Assembly: GCA_003819755.1 (NCBI GenBank)
Contig: RPQK01000325.1
Coordinates: forward strand, 1 to 8,162
DNA length: 8,162 bases
Source: Acidobacteriota bacterium
Lineage (GTDB): Bacteria; Acidobacteriota; UBA6911; RPQK01
Reading direction: 5' to 3'
In this document: positions 1-5,645 of the stretch, one piece after another
Layout of the letters: every line of letters begins with the position of its first letter
How positions within the stretch are numbered: position 1 is the first letter of the stretch
Notes under the pieces: generated by a model
The model's input: only the letters and a program-made list of their open reading frames with translations
Told to the model about the DNA's origin: nothing
Databases searched by the model: none
Made by a program: the position numbers and the translations under genes

Positions 1-405
1 CAGGTAATAGGGAGCATCCGCAAGCTCCGGGATCCGAACAGCCTACCTCTCTGGCTGTACCGCATCGCGCGGTCAGCGGCCATGAGCCATTGGAGGGAAC
101 GCTATGCGCGGTCCGAAACACAAGCAGATCAGGAACGGGCCTTGGAGACCGCCGAGGAGGTGACCTTCACGAGAGGGGAGGCCGACGCGGTCCATTGGGC
201 GTTGTCCCAACTTTCACCGGAACACCGTGAAGTGCTCACACTGCACTTCCTCGAGGATTTTTCGGTAGACGAGGTTGCGGGAATCGTTGGCGTGCCCGCC
301 GGCACAGTGAAGTCGCGGATTTACTACGCGAAGCGGCTCGTGCGCCAGATGCTGGATAAGGATGCGAAATGCCATGAACAGAACCGACGAGGAGCTGAGG
401 GATAG
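1..405 (+). CDS. ECF-type RNA polymerase sigma factor, 5' truncated by window edge
   Basis: This is the C-terminal 134 residues of a sigma-70 family ECF sigma factor, which directs RNA polymerase to a small regulon. The frame is open from base 1, so the true start lies outside the window. The first residues (LRDPNSLPLWLYRIARSAA) match the end of region 2, where ECF factors typically have an LYRIARN-like helix before a basic stretch. Region 4 runs from about 190 to 350: LSQLSPEHREVL, then a helix-turn-helix (SVDEVAGIVGVPAGTVKSRI) for the -35 element. The ATG at 82 is internal to region 2 and is not the start. The gene overlaps the next one by 32 bases, which suggests translational coupling with a membrane protein that may be its anti-sigma factor. 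The family call is secure. The ECF subgroup and target promoters cannot be told from this fragment. Confidence 0.93.
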   Translation, partial: QVIGSIRKLRDPNSLPLWLYRIARSAAMSHWRERYARSETQADQERALETAEEVTFTRGEADAVHWALSQLSPEHREVLTLHFLEDFSVDEVAGIVGVPAGTVKSRIYYAKRLVRQMLDKDAKCHEQNRRGAEG

Positions 406-973
406 CCTGCTTGCAACTGAAACCTGGGACCGGCCTCACCAAGACCGGTATGAACAGAATCTGAAAAAACTGCTCGAGGGCCGGCTAAGTGGCGCGCGGA
501 GATGGGTGTTCGCCGCGGTCGGAGCGCCGACGTGCTTAGCCACCGCAATCATCTGCAGCTTCCTGGTGACGCGCGTCGGGAACCTCGGGGCAAAGGCCGG
601 ATTAATTCTGGTGGCCCTCTATGGAGTATTCTGTGCCAGCCTTCTGCTCACAATCGCGATTCGTGGCTCGGTCCGGTTTGACGCCTATCTGCGCTCCACG
701 GGAAAGCTTACTTCGGCGGCAGTGCTTCTCTTCGCTCTGGCGGCGCTTCTAACCGCCAGCCTGGCGCCCGATCAGACTTCGTCGATCCAGGTTGTCTGTC
801 TGAGCCTGCTCGGCCTCGTCCCCGCGTTACTGGGGGCTGTGCTTCTGAGGATCCGGGAGGCCGAGACAGTCATCCTATCCAACTCTCTCCGCGTCGAATC
901 CAGGCTGCTGGTGCTCAGGGAACTGGTTCCTCGAGAGCGCGGTCGTGAAGAGCAAAAAAATGGCCAAGACTGA
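374..973 (+). CDS. Four-helix membrane protein, candidate anti-sigma partner
   Basis: This 199-residue protein has a charged N-terminal segment of about 43 residues (MNRTDEELRDS...), four predicted membrane helices (about 44-66, 74-96, 113-131, 138-159) and a charged C-terminal tail of about 40 residues that looks helical. I do not recognise a named domain and see no HxxxCxxC zinc motif of classical ZAS anti-sigma factors. Its start lies inside the ECF sigma gene, and in ECF operons such a coupled membrane protein is often the anti-sigma factor, so that role is inferred from position only. I chose the ATG at 374 because AAGGA at 358-362 sits upstream at a usable, slightly long spacing. An in-frame ATG at 362 would add four residues but overlaps that site. 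The real-gene call is strong and the function is open. Confidence 0.8.
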   Translation: MNRTDEELRDSLLATETWDRPHQDRYEQNLKKLLEGRLSGARRWVFAAVGAPTCLATAIICSFLVTRVGNLGAKAGLILVALYGVFCASLLLTIAIRGSVRFDAYLRSTGKLTSAAVLLFALAALLTASLAPDQTSSIQVVCLSLLGLVPALLGAVLLRIREAETVILSNSLRVESRLLVLRELVPRERGREEQKNGQD

Positions 974-983
974 GGAAGCAACC

Positions 984-1331
984 ATGCTGACAGAGCTGAG
1001 TCGCGAGGAACGCCATTTCGCGGGACAGATTGTCCGGTGGGATAAAGAGGAGCGTGGTCGGGTGCGCTTCGTTGGACATCTCTTTCTGATGTTCGGCGCA
1101 GTGGTTTTCGTGTATTGCAGTTTCAGCGTTTATTGGGGAAGCAATCCGCTTCTCCTGGGATTCGGATTCCTCTTGCTGTTAATCGGACTTGGGTTCTGGG
1201 GAACGATTGAGGCGGTATCAGATCGCTACCACAAAACGGCGACGATTCTGCTCAAGCTCGAGCCCACGCTTGCCGAATATGAACCCTATGAACCCCGATC
1301 CGTATCACGCCTGGCCGGGAGCATGTCCTGA
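984..1331 (+). CDS. Small two-helix membrane protein, third gene of the sigma operon
   Basis: This 115-residue protein has a charged N-terminus (MLTELSREERHFAGQ), two membrane helices (about 28-50 and 55-75, the second rich in Gly and Leu) and a polar C-terminal tail with the acidic, Pro-containing stretch LAEYEPYEP. No known domain is recognised. It follows the four-helix protein by 10 bases, so it is probably co-transcribed with it and the ECF factor. The ATG at 984 is preferred because GAGGAA at 972-977 lies 6 bases upstream and overlaps the stop codon of the previous gene. In-frame alternatives are ATG at 960 (8 residues longer, weaker GAAGAG site) and GTG at 945 (13 residues longer). It may be an accessory component of membrane sensing, inferred from context only. 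Confidence 0.72.
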   Translation: MLTELSREERHFAGQIVRWDKEERGRVRFVGHLFLMFGAVVFVYCSFSVYWGSNPLLLGFGFLLLLIGLGFWGTIEAVSDRYHKTATILLKLEPTLAEYEPYEPRSVSRLAGSMS

Positions 1332-1671
1332 AAACTGACCGTGCCATTTCACACGACACCGCCCTATTCCATTCTGCTGCGGTTGGGGTGGCCAGACTTG
1401 CGATAGATGCCATTTCTTTTGACAAGGCCCTGCTACTGTTACCGTCAAACACGACCGGCCGGCCGCTCAGTCAAGATCTATCATCAAGCTGGCGTCGGTT
1501 TCGCAGGCGGCAACGATCTTGTTGTGTTTCCGTGTAAGGTTCAGCTGATCTTGAGATTCCGGACCTGAACGGCGGCGAGGGCGTAAACAGAACACCTCTG
1601 CAAGGGCTCGCCGGGAGGGGAGAAACGCGCCCTGGAAAGCGCCTGAGCCGACGATTCGGCCACCGGGAAGA
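1332..1671. other. Intergenic stretch of about 340 bases without a convincing gene
   Basis: This stretch separates the end of the sigma operon (plus) from the end of a small membrane-protein gene (minus), so the flanking genes converge on it. Open frames here are short and their translations are low-complexity and Arg/Ser-rich, as expected of non-coding frames. A perfect TTGACA is present at 1419-1424, but no -10 hexamer lies at the right spacing. A 10-base palindrome, CGGCCGGCCG, is at 1456-1465. A small 5-bp stem with a 4-base loop (1647-1660) lies just downstream of the minus-strand gene's stop and could aid termination, although there is no T-run after it. No RNA gene is recognised. Confidence 0.55.
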
Positions 1672-1908
1672 TCAGGCGTATCGGTAAGGATTCCCGCTCG
1701 CCGCCGTAATTACGCAGGCCAGATGAAGTGCGAGGCCGGGCACGATGAAGAACAGGTAACCGGCAATCACAGCAATCAGCCAGACGAACCGAATTCCTAT
1801 CTGCCCCTTGTACATCTGCCCGAGGCCGGGTATAAGGAAGCTCAAAACGGCTGCCACGCCAGAACTCCATAGAGAGGGGACGCGATGCTGTTTCTTTTTC
1901 CAGTCCAT
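1672..1908 (-). CDS. Small TM2-like integral membrane protein
   Basis: This 78-residue protein begins with a basic stretch (MDWKKKQHR) and continues with AAVLSFLIPGLGQMYKGQ and a second hydrophobic block (about 40-70). The motif PGLGQMYKGQ (residues 27-36), between a first helix and a second one, is the recurring turn of small TM2-like bacterial proteins (two helices joined by a short polar loop). The role of such proteins is unknown. A start at the ATG complementary to 1906-1908 gives a complete, plausible protein. The only purine-rich stretch upstream, GAGAG, abuts the ATG and is too close to be a good Shine-Dalgarno site, so the start is supported mainly by protein content. The gene is transcribed away from the secreted-protein gene at 2184. 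I am confident it is a real gene but not of its function. Confidence 0.72.
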   Translation of the reverse strand: MDWKKKQHRVPSLWSSGVAAVLSFLIPGLGQMYKGQIGIRFVWLIAVIAGYLFFIVPGLALHLACVITAASGNPYRYA

Positions 1909-1995
1909 CTCTCACATACAAATCGGGCAATCGGGCATATCGTCAGTCGTGATCGTGGCAAATGGTGGAGCTGGATCTGGAACCGCGGTGACGGC

Positions 1996-2021
1996 AGGTC
2001 CGACCAGGTCCGACCCAGGTC
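1996..2021. promoter_or_regulatory. Tandem decamer with internal palindromes, possible operator
   Basis: AGGTCCGACC occurs twice head to tail (1996-2005, 2006-2015), and a partial third copy, AGGTC, follows after one extra C (2017-2021). Each decamer contains GGTC-C-GACC, an odd-length perfect palindrome of the kind bound by dimeric repressors. It lies in the 275-base region between two divergent genes (starts at 1908 minus and 2184 plus), where a shared operator would be expected. No clear sigma-70 -35/-10 pair was found near it on either strand, so the regulatory role is inference. Confidence 0.35.
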
Positions 2022-2183
2022 TTCCGCCGGCGTTAGTCCCAGTTGGGCCACACTTTTCCGAGGATCCGGTGTCTAAGAAAGGGTAACCGCAAGATTTCGT
2101 TCGCGGTCGCATTGATCGCGGGTCCTGTAGAACTTTTGGCGCGCGATCGGATTGCGAGTCGAGCGAAGGGAACAACGCCAAGA

Positions 2184-3299
2184 ATGAGACTCTACCTGGC
2201 GCTTCTCCTCAGTCTATGTTGCCTGTTCCCGACGGTATTGGGTGCTGGGAAACAGATTGAGGAATCCTCGCCAAGGATGGCTATCGCCGTCTCCACGGTG
2301 TCCGGTGTCCGCTACTATCAGATGCCGGGAACCTCCGAACCAGGCGGAGAGATGATATTTACTCCTTTTTCCGGTTCAAGCATGCGTGTTCGATTGAATT
2401 TCTGGATGGAAAACAGTGGACGGCTCGTCTTGCGTTTCTCAACCATCCAATACGCGGGAAACGATTGGCCAAGGGATGAAAGTTTCTGGACGCGCGTGGC
2501 GGAATTTAGAATGCAACCGCGAATTGGGGAGACGCTCTACGATAGCAGGTTGGCGGACTTGGGGGTGAGAAGGGTCGTCGTTGTGTCCGCTTTGTCGCCG
2601 GTGCCGAATCCGCCACGAGTCTGGACCTCTGTTAGAGCAATCGAGGTCATCGACATCGAAGAAGAACTACGCGGGCGGTACAAGCTGACGTTCAAGAACA
2701 GTTCGAGTGAGGTTATCCAAGGCTTGGCCTTTCGAAATTTCGAGGGAGTCGGCACGTCGATCGGGTTGAGGGATGAGGCCCGCGCAGTGTCAGCCGGAGG
2801 CACTTTCACACACCGGACATCCTGTGACCCGGTTCGGAATTGCGAGCTGCATGTCACGGCTGCGCTTACTGTCCGCGGAAACTGCTCGGGCGAAGCCGAG
2901 CCATGCCGGTTGTTGATGGCACAATGGCGGGGAAGGCAGATCGCGGCGCGACTGATACTGCCCGTCCTGGAGAAGGCGAAAAGTGAAAACGCCTTTGACG
3001 CGTCTCAACTAGCCCGGCTTCTCCTCGAAGTCAATGTCACAGACTCGTTGGCCACCGCTGCCACTGATATTCTGCGGTCCACCCGGGCGCGGGCTACATC
3101 CAGAGAACAGGTGGAGCACCGTCTCCTGATCGGGGCAAACGAGCTCGTCAATAGCTTGAAGGAACGGTTAGTCGAGCGCGGAAATACTGTGCCGCCCGTC
3201 AGCCGAAACCAGGACGTCCTGCTTGAAGAGTTAATCGACAAATGCAGGCGAGTCGTCTCAAACGCTTCACCGACCGGTAAGGGGCGTCTTCGACTCTGA
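2184..3299 (+). CDS. Secreted protein of unknown function
   Basis: This 371-residue protein starts with a classical Sec signal peptide (MRLYLALLLSLCCLFPTVLG, cleavage probably near residues 20-22) and has no later membrane helix, so it should be exported. The middle part (about 60-240) is rich in beta-type segments such as RYKLTFKNSSSEVIQGLAF, resembling an Ig-like or beta-sandwich fold. It has four closely spaced cysteines (214, 220, 234, 241) that could form two disulfides. The last 110 residues look helical (EKAKSENAFDASQLARLL, QVEHRLLIGANELV) with one more Cys at 354. I do not recognise the family and assign no activity. An in-frame ATG at 2043 would add 47 residues, but these bury the signal peptide. 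The 2184 start has GAAGGG about 13 bases upstream, a long spacing. The gene stands alone, divergent from the TM2-like gene. Confidence 0.8.
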   Translation: MRLYLALLLSLCCLFPTVLGAGKQIEESSPRMAIAVSTVSGVRYYQMPGTSEPGGEMIFTPFSGSSMRVRLNFWMENSGRLVLRFSTIQYAGNDWPRDESFWTRVAEFRMQPRIGETLYDSRLADLGVRRVVVVSALSPVPNPPRVWTSVRAIEVIDIEEELRGRYKLTFKNSSSEVIQGLAFRNFEGVGTSIGLRDEARAVSAGGTFTHRTSCDPVRNCELHVTAALTVRGNCSGEAEPCRLLMAQWRGRQIAARLILPVLEKAKSENAFDASQLARLLLEVNVTDSLATAATDILRSTRARATSREQVEHRLLIGANELVNSLKERLVERGNTVPPVSRNQDVLLEELIDKCRRVVSNASPTGKGRLRL

Positions 3300-3384
3300 T
3301 TGTTACCGGCCTGACTCGTTGGCCCGTGGCCGAAACCTTTCTTTTCCTTCTGCCTTAGATCCTGAGCCGATAGCTTCGCCGCTA

Positions 3385-3873
3385 TTACGGAAAGCCGGCG
3401 ATCAGCCTGTCGTCGTCTTCCACGCATAGCAAAGAAGTCCGGCGCTTAGTGGTCATTTCCATAAATACGATGATGTATCGAGCAGCGGCTGTCCCTGCGT
3501 ACTTGGTCGACGCAATCAGCGTCTCAACCTCGCCGTCGAAGATTGTCAGGCGGTAATCGGAGCCCAGTCGCGTCGGATCAGGCGGAATCGTTGTCCATGT
3601 CTTTCCCCCGTTGGTTGTCTTCAGAACGTCAGCGCCTGGAAGGGTGAGAAACACTACGTAGGGGTTGGTTCGGCTCACCGCGACGGAGGTGACGGTGGAG
3701 TAGTAGGCCGGGAATTCGTGCTGGAGATTCCAGCTGGTGCCGGTATCGGTGCTCCTGAATAGTGTCGTGCGGGAAAATGCATAGACAATTTCCGGCGAGG
3801 AGGGAGCGCCGGCCAACACATCAATCGATCCGGCGGGCGGTCCACCGCCGGTCCAGACATTGGTACCACCGAA
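3385..3873 (-). pseudogene. Remnant of an Asp-box (BNR/sortilin-like) repeat protein
   Basis: The translation contains two Asp-box repeats, the S/T-x-D/N-x-G-x-x-W motif of beta-propeller blades: RSTDTGTSW (3730-3756) and KTTNGGKTW (3595-3621), about 45 residues apart as in BNR/VPS10-like propellers. Blade-typical lead-ins accompany them (NVWTGGGPPAGSIDVLAGAP, SPEIVYAF). Similarity begins abruptly at about 3873, a few bases from the 3' end of tRNA-Ala, with no start codon or signal peptide. It also fades after about residue 100, where YAGTAAARYIIVFMEMTT looks like a blade shifted out of frame. Intact members are usually several hundred residues long, secreted, and have many blades. A GTG at 3819 gives a 144-residue open frame, but this would be a non-functional slice. 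I therefore call it a gene relic. The alternative is a fragment still read through from the tRNA promoter. Confidence 0.68.
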
Positions 3874-3879
3874 CCGAGG

Positions 3880-3956
3880 TGGTGGAGATGATGGGACTCG
3901 AACCCACGACCTCCTGAGTGCGATTCAGGCGCTCTTCCAAACTGAGCTACATCCCC
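3880..3956 (-). tRNA. tRNA-Ala (anticodon CGC), CCA encoded
   Basis: The 77-base minus-strand sequence folds as a canonical tRNA. The acceptor arm is GGGGATG/CATCTCC and includes the G3:U70 wobble that identifies alanine tRNAs. The D-arm is GCTC/GAGC with GG in its loop, and the anticodon stem is CCTGA/TCAGG with loop ATCGCAC, giving anticodon CGC for the Ala codon GCG. The variable loop has 5 bases. The T-arm is GTGGG-TTCGAGT-CCCAT, with one G-U pair at its base. Discriminator A is followed by an encoded CCA. The anticodon and the G3:U70 pair agree independently on alanine. It is divergent from rnpB, whose product matures tRNA 5' ends. Confidence 0.95.
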
Positions 3957-3971
3957 ACCGAGGAAAAAAGC

Positions 3972-3977
3972 ATTGTA
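3972..3977 (-). promoter_or_regulatory. Probable -10 element for tRNA-Ala
   Basis: The minus strand reads TACAAT here, one mismatch from the sigma-70 -10 consensus. A start about 7 bases on would give a leader of roughly 9 bases before the mature tRNA 5' end at 3956, a usual length for RNase P processing. The -35 region is weak (TTCCTT at 18-base spacing), so this rests on the hexamer and its position. The same hexamer is used for rnpB on the other strand. Confidence 0.55.
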
Positions 3978-4055
3978 CCTGAAAAAGGCGCCCGAAAGGA
4001 ACGAGGAATTCGGCCGGAGCAACATCTTGAGCCCGCACGCATCCTGATTGGGGGG

Positions 4056-4064
4056 TGCTACAAT
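4056..4064 (+). promoter_or_regulatory. Extended -10 promoter of rnpB
   Basis: TGCTACAAT combines the extended -10 TGn with a near-consensus hexamer TACAAT (4059-4064). Counting 7 bases downstream puts the transcript start at 4071-4072, exactly where the first strand of RNase P helix P1 begins, so rnpB would need no 5' trimming. No -35 box lies at 16-18 bases. TTGAGC at 4027 is 26 bases away and too far, which fits an extended -10 promoter that does without one. Confidence 0.68.
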
Positions 4065-4071
4065 AGCTTTT

Positions 4072-4494
4072 CCGGCAAGCAAAGAGGGTGATCGCCGTCC
4101 GGGGAGACGAGCGGCTGGCTTCGGCTGGCCGTGCCGCCTGAACCGGAGGGAGGAAAGTCCGAACACTACAGGGCAGCGTGCTTCCTAACGGGAAGGAGGG
4201 GCAACCCTACGGAAAGTGCCACAGAAAACATACCGCCTGGAGCCTGAAAGGGCTCTTGGTAAGGGTGAAAAGGCGAGGTAAGAGCTCACCGCTTCGGCGG
4301 CGACGTCGAAGGCAGGGTAAACCCCACGTGGTGCAAGACCAAATAGGCTCCGCTTGAGCGTGCCCGGCTCTTCCACCCGCGAGGGTGGAGACGGAGCGGG
4401 TAGGTCGCTGGAGAACCGGGGTGACCCGGTTCCTAGAGGAATGATCGCCACCCTGAAAAGGGGACAGAATTCGGCTTATATCTTTGCTTGCCGG
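4072..4494 (+). ncRNA. rnpB: RNase P RNA, bacterial type A
   Basis: This is the catalytic RNA of RNase P, which removes 5' leaders from tRNA precursors. The conserved blocks appear in order: GGAGGGAGGAAAGTCCG (about 4145-4161, 5' strand of the P4 core), ACTACAGGGCAG, GTGCCACAGAAA...ACCGCC, GGTAAGGGTGAAA, GGTAAGAGCTCACCGC, GGGTAAACCCCACG with GTGCAAGACCAAATAGG, GGGTAGG in the P15 region that contacts tRNA CCA, and TAGAGGAATGATCGCC (4434-4449, 3' strand of P4). It ends with GACAGAATTCGGCTTAT. Ends were set by a 13-bp P1 helix (4072-4084 with 4482-4494). Near the 3' end a hairpin AACCGGG-GTGA-CCCGGTT with a GNRA loop matches P18. A length of about 423 bases is slightly long for the type. No U-rich terminator follows. 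Inverted heptamer repeats begin 12 bases downstream. Confidence 0.96.
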
Positions 4495-4505
4495 GATGCG
4501 CCATT

Positions 4506-4533
4506 GTTGATTTTCTATCGATGATTGATGATT
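4506..4533 (-). repeat. Opposite-strand heptamer copies downstream of rnpB
   Basis: GTTGATT (4506-4512) and GATGATT twice in tandem (4520-4526, 4527-4533) are reverse complements of the AATCAWC heptamers found at 4576-4624. The 13 bases at 4522-4534 are a perfect inverted repeat of 4582-4594, and equally of 4603-4615, so a hairpin or cruciform with a loop of about 47-68 bases can form between rnpB and the peptidase gene. It could act as a weak rnpB terminator, but no T-run supports this. Confidence 0.7.
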
Positions 4534-4575
4534 GTTTCGCGAGGGTTGGGAACGAACCAATCAGGCGTCTGAATC

Positions 4576-4624
4576 AATCAACAATCATCAATCAACAATC
4601 AGCAATCATCAATCACCAATCAAT
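4576..4624 (+). repeat. Seven tandem heptamers AATCAWC abutting a start codon
   Basis: Seven consecutive 7-base units start at 4576, 4583, 4590, 4597, 4604, 4611 and 4618: AATCAAC, AATCATC, AATCAAC, AATCAGC, AATCATC, AATCACC, AATCAAT. The first five bases are invariant and positions 6-7 vary. The last unit ends at the base before the ATG of the peptidase gene, so the array occupies the whole ribosome-binding region and contains no Shine-Dalgarno sequence. Partial opposite-strand copies lie 40-70 bases upstream. Confidence 0.9.
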
Positions 4625-5590
4625 ATGACGGGCACTCTCACTGATGTCCCGGGGATCAAGGTCGGGCACTTTACCGACTCACGCAGGCCGACCGGCTGCA
4701 CTGTCGTCCTCACTGAGGAAGGCGCGGTTGCGGGCGTCGACGTTCGTGGATCCGCCCCCGGAACCCGAGAGACCGATCTGCTCAACCCGATTAATGCTGT
4801 CGAGGAGATCCACGCCGTGGTCCTTTCCGGCGGCAGCGCTTTCGGGCTTGACACGGCCTGTGGGGTCGTCAGGTTCCTGGAAGAGAAGGGAATCGGCTAT
4901 CCGACCAGAATTGTGCCAATCCCGATCGTCCCCGCCGCCATCCTCTTTGACCTCGCCCTCGGCGATCCGGCCATTCGGCCCGATTGCCAGGCGGGATATC
5001 AGGCCTGCCTAAATGCGAACTCAGGACCGGTTGAAGAAGGAAGCGTCGGATGCGGGGCCGGAGCGACGGTCGGCAAGCTCCTGGGCCCCGAACGCGCGAT
5101 GAAAGGCGGACTGGGGTCGGCTGCGGTGCGGGCCGGAGACCTGGTTGTCGGCGCCCTGGTCGCCGTTAACAGCCTCGGGAACGTCATAGACCCGGAGACC
5201 GGAAAGATCGTCGCGGGAGCGCGAACCCCAGACGGCCGCCGGCTAGCTCCGCGGGAGGCGGTATTTGACGCGCCTTATCGTCCGTTTGGTCAACTGCCGG
5301 GGGAAAACACCACACTGGCTGTCGTTGCCACCAACGCGCGTTTGAATAAACCGGCCATGACCAAGATCGCCCAGATGAGCCATGACGGTTTTGCCAGGGC
5401 GATAAATCCGGTCCACCTTCCTTTCGATGGTGATGTGGTTTTTGCACTCTCGACCGGGCGGATCGAAGGCGCCGGCCTGAGCCAGGTGGGAATGTTAGCT
5501 GCCGAAGCCACCGCCCTGGCGATAGTAAGAGCGGTCACCAGAGCAACCTCAGTGCCTGGTTATCCTGCCTGCCGTGACCTGCTGCCCTAG
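4625..5590 (+). CDS. P1 family (S58, DmpA/NylC-type) peptidase or amidohydrolase
   Basis: This 321-residue protein belongs to the P1/DmpA family: self-cleaving N-terminal-nucleophile enzymes that act as aminopeptidases or amidases, sometimes on D- or beta-amino acids or nylon oligomers. Signatures in order are TDVPGIKVGH (6-15), SGGSAFGLD (68-76), GCGAGATVGK (142-151), NSLG (182-185), ENTTLAVVAT (227-236), FDGDVVFALSTG (267-278) and SQVGMLAAEA (286-295). By analogy with NylC, which cleaves between Asn and Thr to expose a catalytic Thr, the split here is expected at Asn228-Thr229, giving chains of about 228 and 93 residues. Substrate cannot be deduced. The ATG at 4625 is chosen because the family begins just before the VPGIxVGH motif. 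The frame stays open upstream through the heptamer array to a TTG at 4532, but that extension is repeat-encoded. No signal peptide is seen. A symporter gene follows 55 bases downstream. Confidence 0.93.
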   Translation: MTGTLTDVPGIKVGHFTDSRRPTGCTVVLTEEGAVAGVDVRGSAPGTRETDLLNPINAVEEIHAVVLSGGSAFGLDTACGVVRFLEEKGIGYPTRIVPIPIVPAAILFDLALGDPAIRPDCQAGYQACLNANSGPVEEGSVGCGAGATVGKLLGPERAMKGGLGSAAVRAGDLVVGALVAVNSLGNVIDPETGKIVAGARTPDGRRLAPREAVFDAPYRPFGQLPGENTTLAVVATNARLNKPAMTKIAQMSHDGFARAINPVHLPFDGDVVFALSTGRIEGAGLSQVGMLAAEATALAIVRAVTRATSVPGYPACRDLLP

Positions 5591-5599
5591 CCGTGTCTA

Positions 5600-5617
5600 A
5601 CGAATTACACGAATCAC
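5600..5617 (+). repeat. Two tandem nonamers ACGAATYAC
   Basis: ACGAATTAC (5600-5608) is followed directly by ACGAATCAC (5609-5617). The pair lies in the 55-base gap between peptidase and symporter, covering the place where the -35 element of the symporter promoter would be. Whether it is a spread repeat or a binding site cannot be told here. Confidence 0.6.
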
Positions 5618-5631
5618 GCTGATCCGTAGTT

Positions 5632-5637
5632 TATAAT
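5632..5637 (+). promoter_or_regulatory. Perfect TATAAT just upstream of the symporter start
   Basis: A consensus -10 hexamer ends 8 bases before the ATG at 5646. A start at the usual 6-8 bases past the hexamer falls on or within two bases of the ATG, implying a leaderless or nearly leaderless mRNA. This agrees with the lack of a Shine-Dalgarno sequence before this gene. No good -35 is seen; TTACAC at 5605-5610 is too far at 21 bases. Confidence 0.5.
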
Positions 5638-5645
5638 CCCGTCCC

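Noticed and set aside
1419..1447. TTGACA as part of a promoter
   Set aside because: No -10-like hexamer occurs at 16-18 bases, and no gene begins downstream on that strand.
1541..1930. A 129-residue minus-strand frame overlapping the TM2-like gene
   Set aside because: The overlapping 78-residue frame has coherent membrane helices and a family motif, while this one is Arg/Ser/Pro-rich without structure.
2043..2183. Upstream in-frame ATG of the secreted-protein gene
   Set aside because: It would add 47 residues before a classical signal peptide and make export unlikely.
3675..4166. A 163-residue minus-strand open frame spanning the tRNA and the start of rnpB
   Set aside because: It runs through two clear RNA genes and a gene relic in another frame; its product has no recognisable domain.
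4207..4560. Minus-strand open frames opposite rnpB
   Set aside because: They are antisense to a highly conserved structured RNA, and their coding appearance follows from its GC-rich helices.
4506..4624. The heptamer region as a CRISPR array
   Set aside because: Units are 7 bases with no spacers; it is a simple tandem repeat.
4532..4624. N-terminal extension of the peptidase from a TTG at 4532
   Set aside because: The extension is encoded mostly by the repeat array, and the family normally begins a few residues before the VPGIxVGH motif, as with the ATG at 4625.
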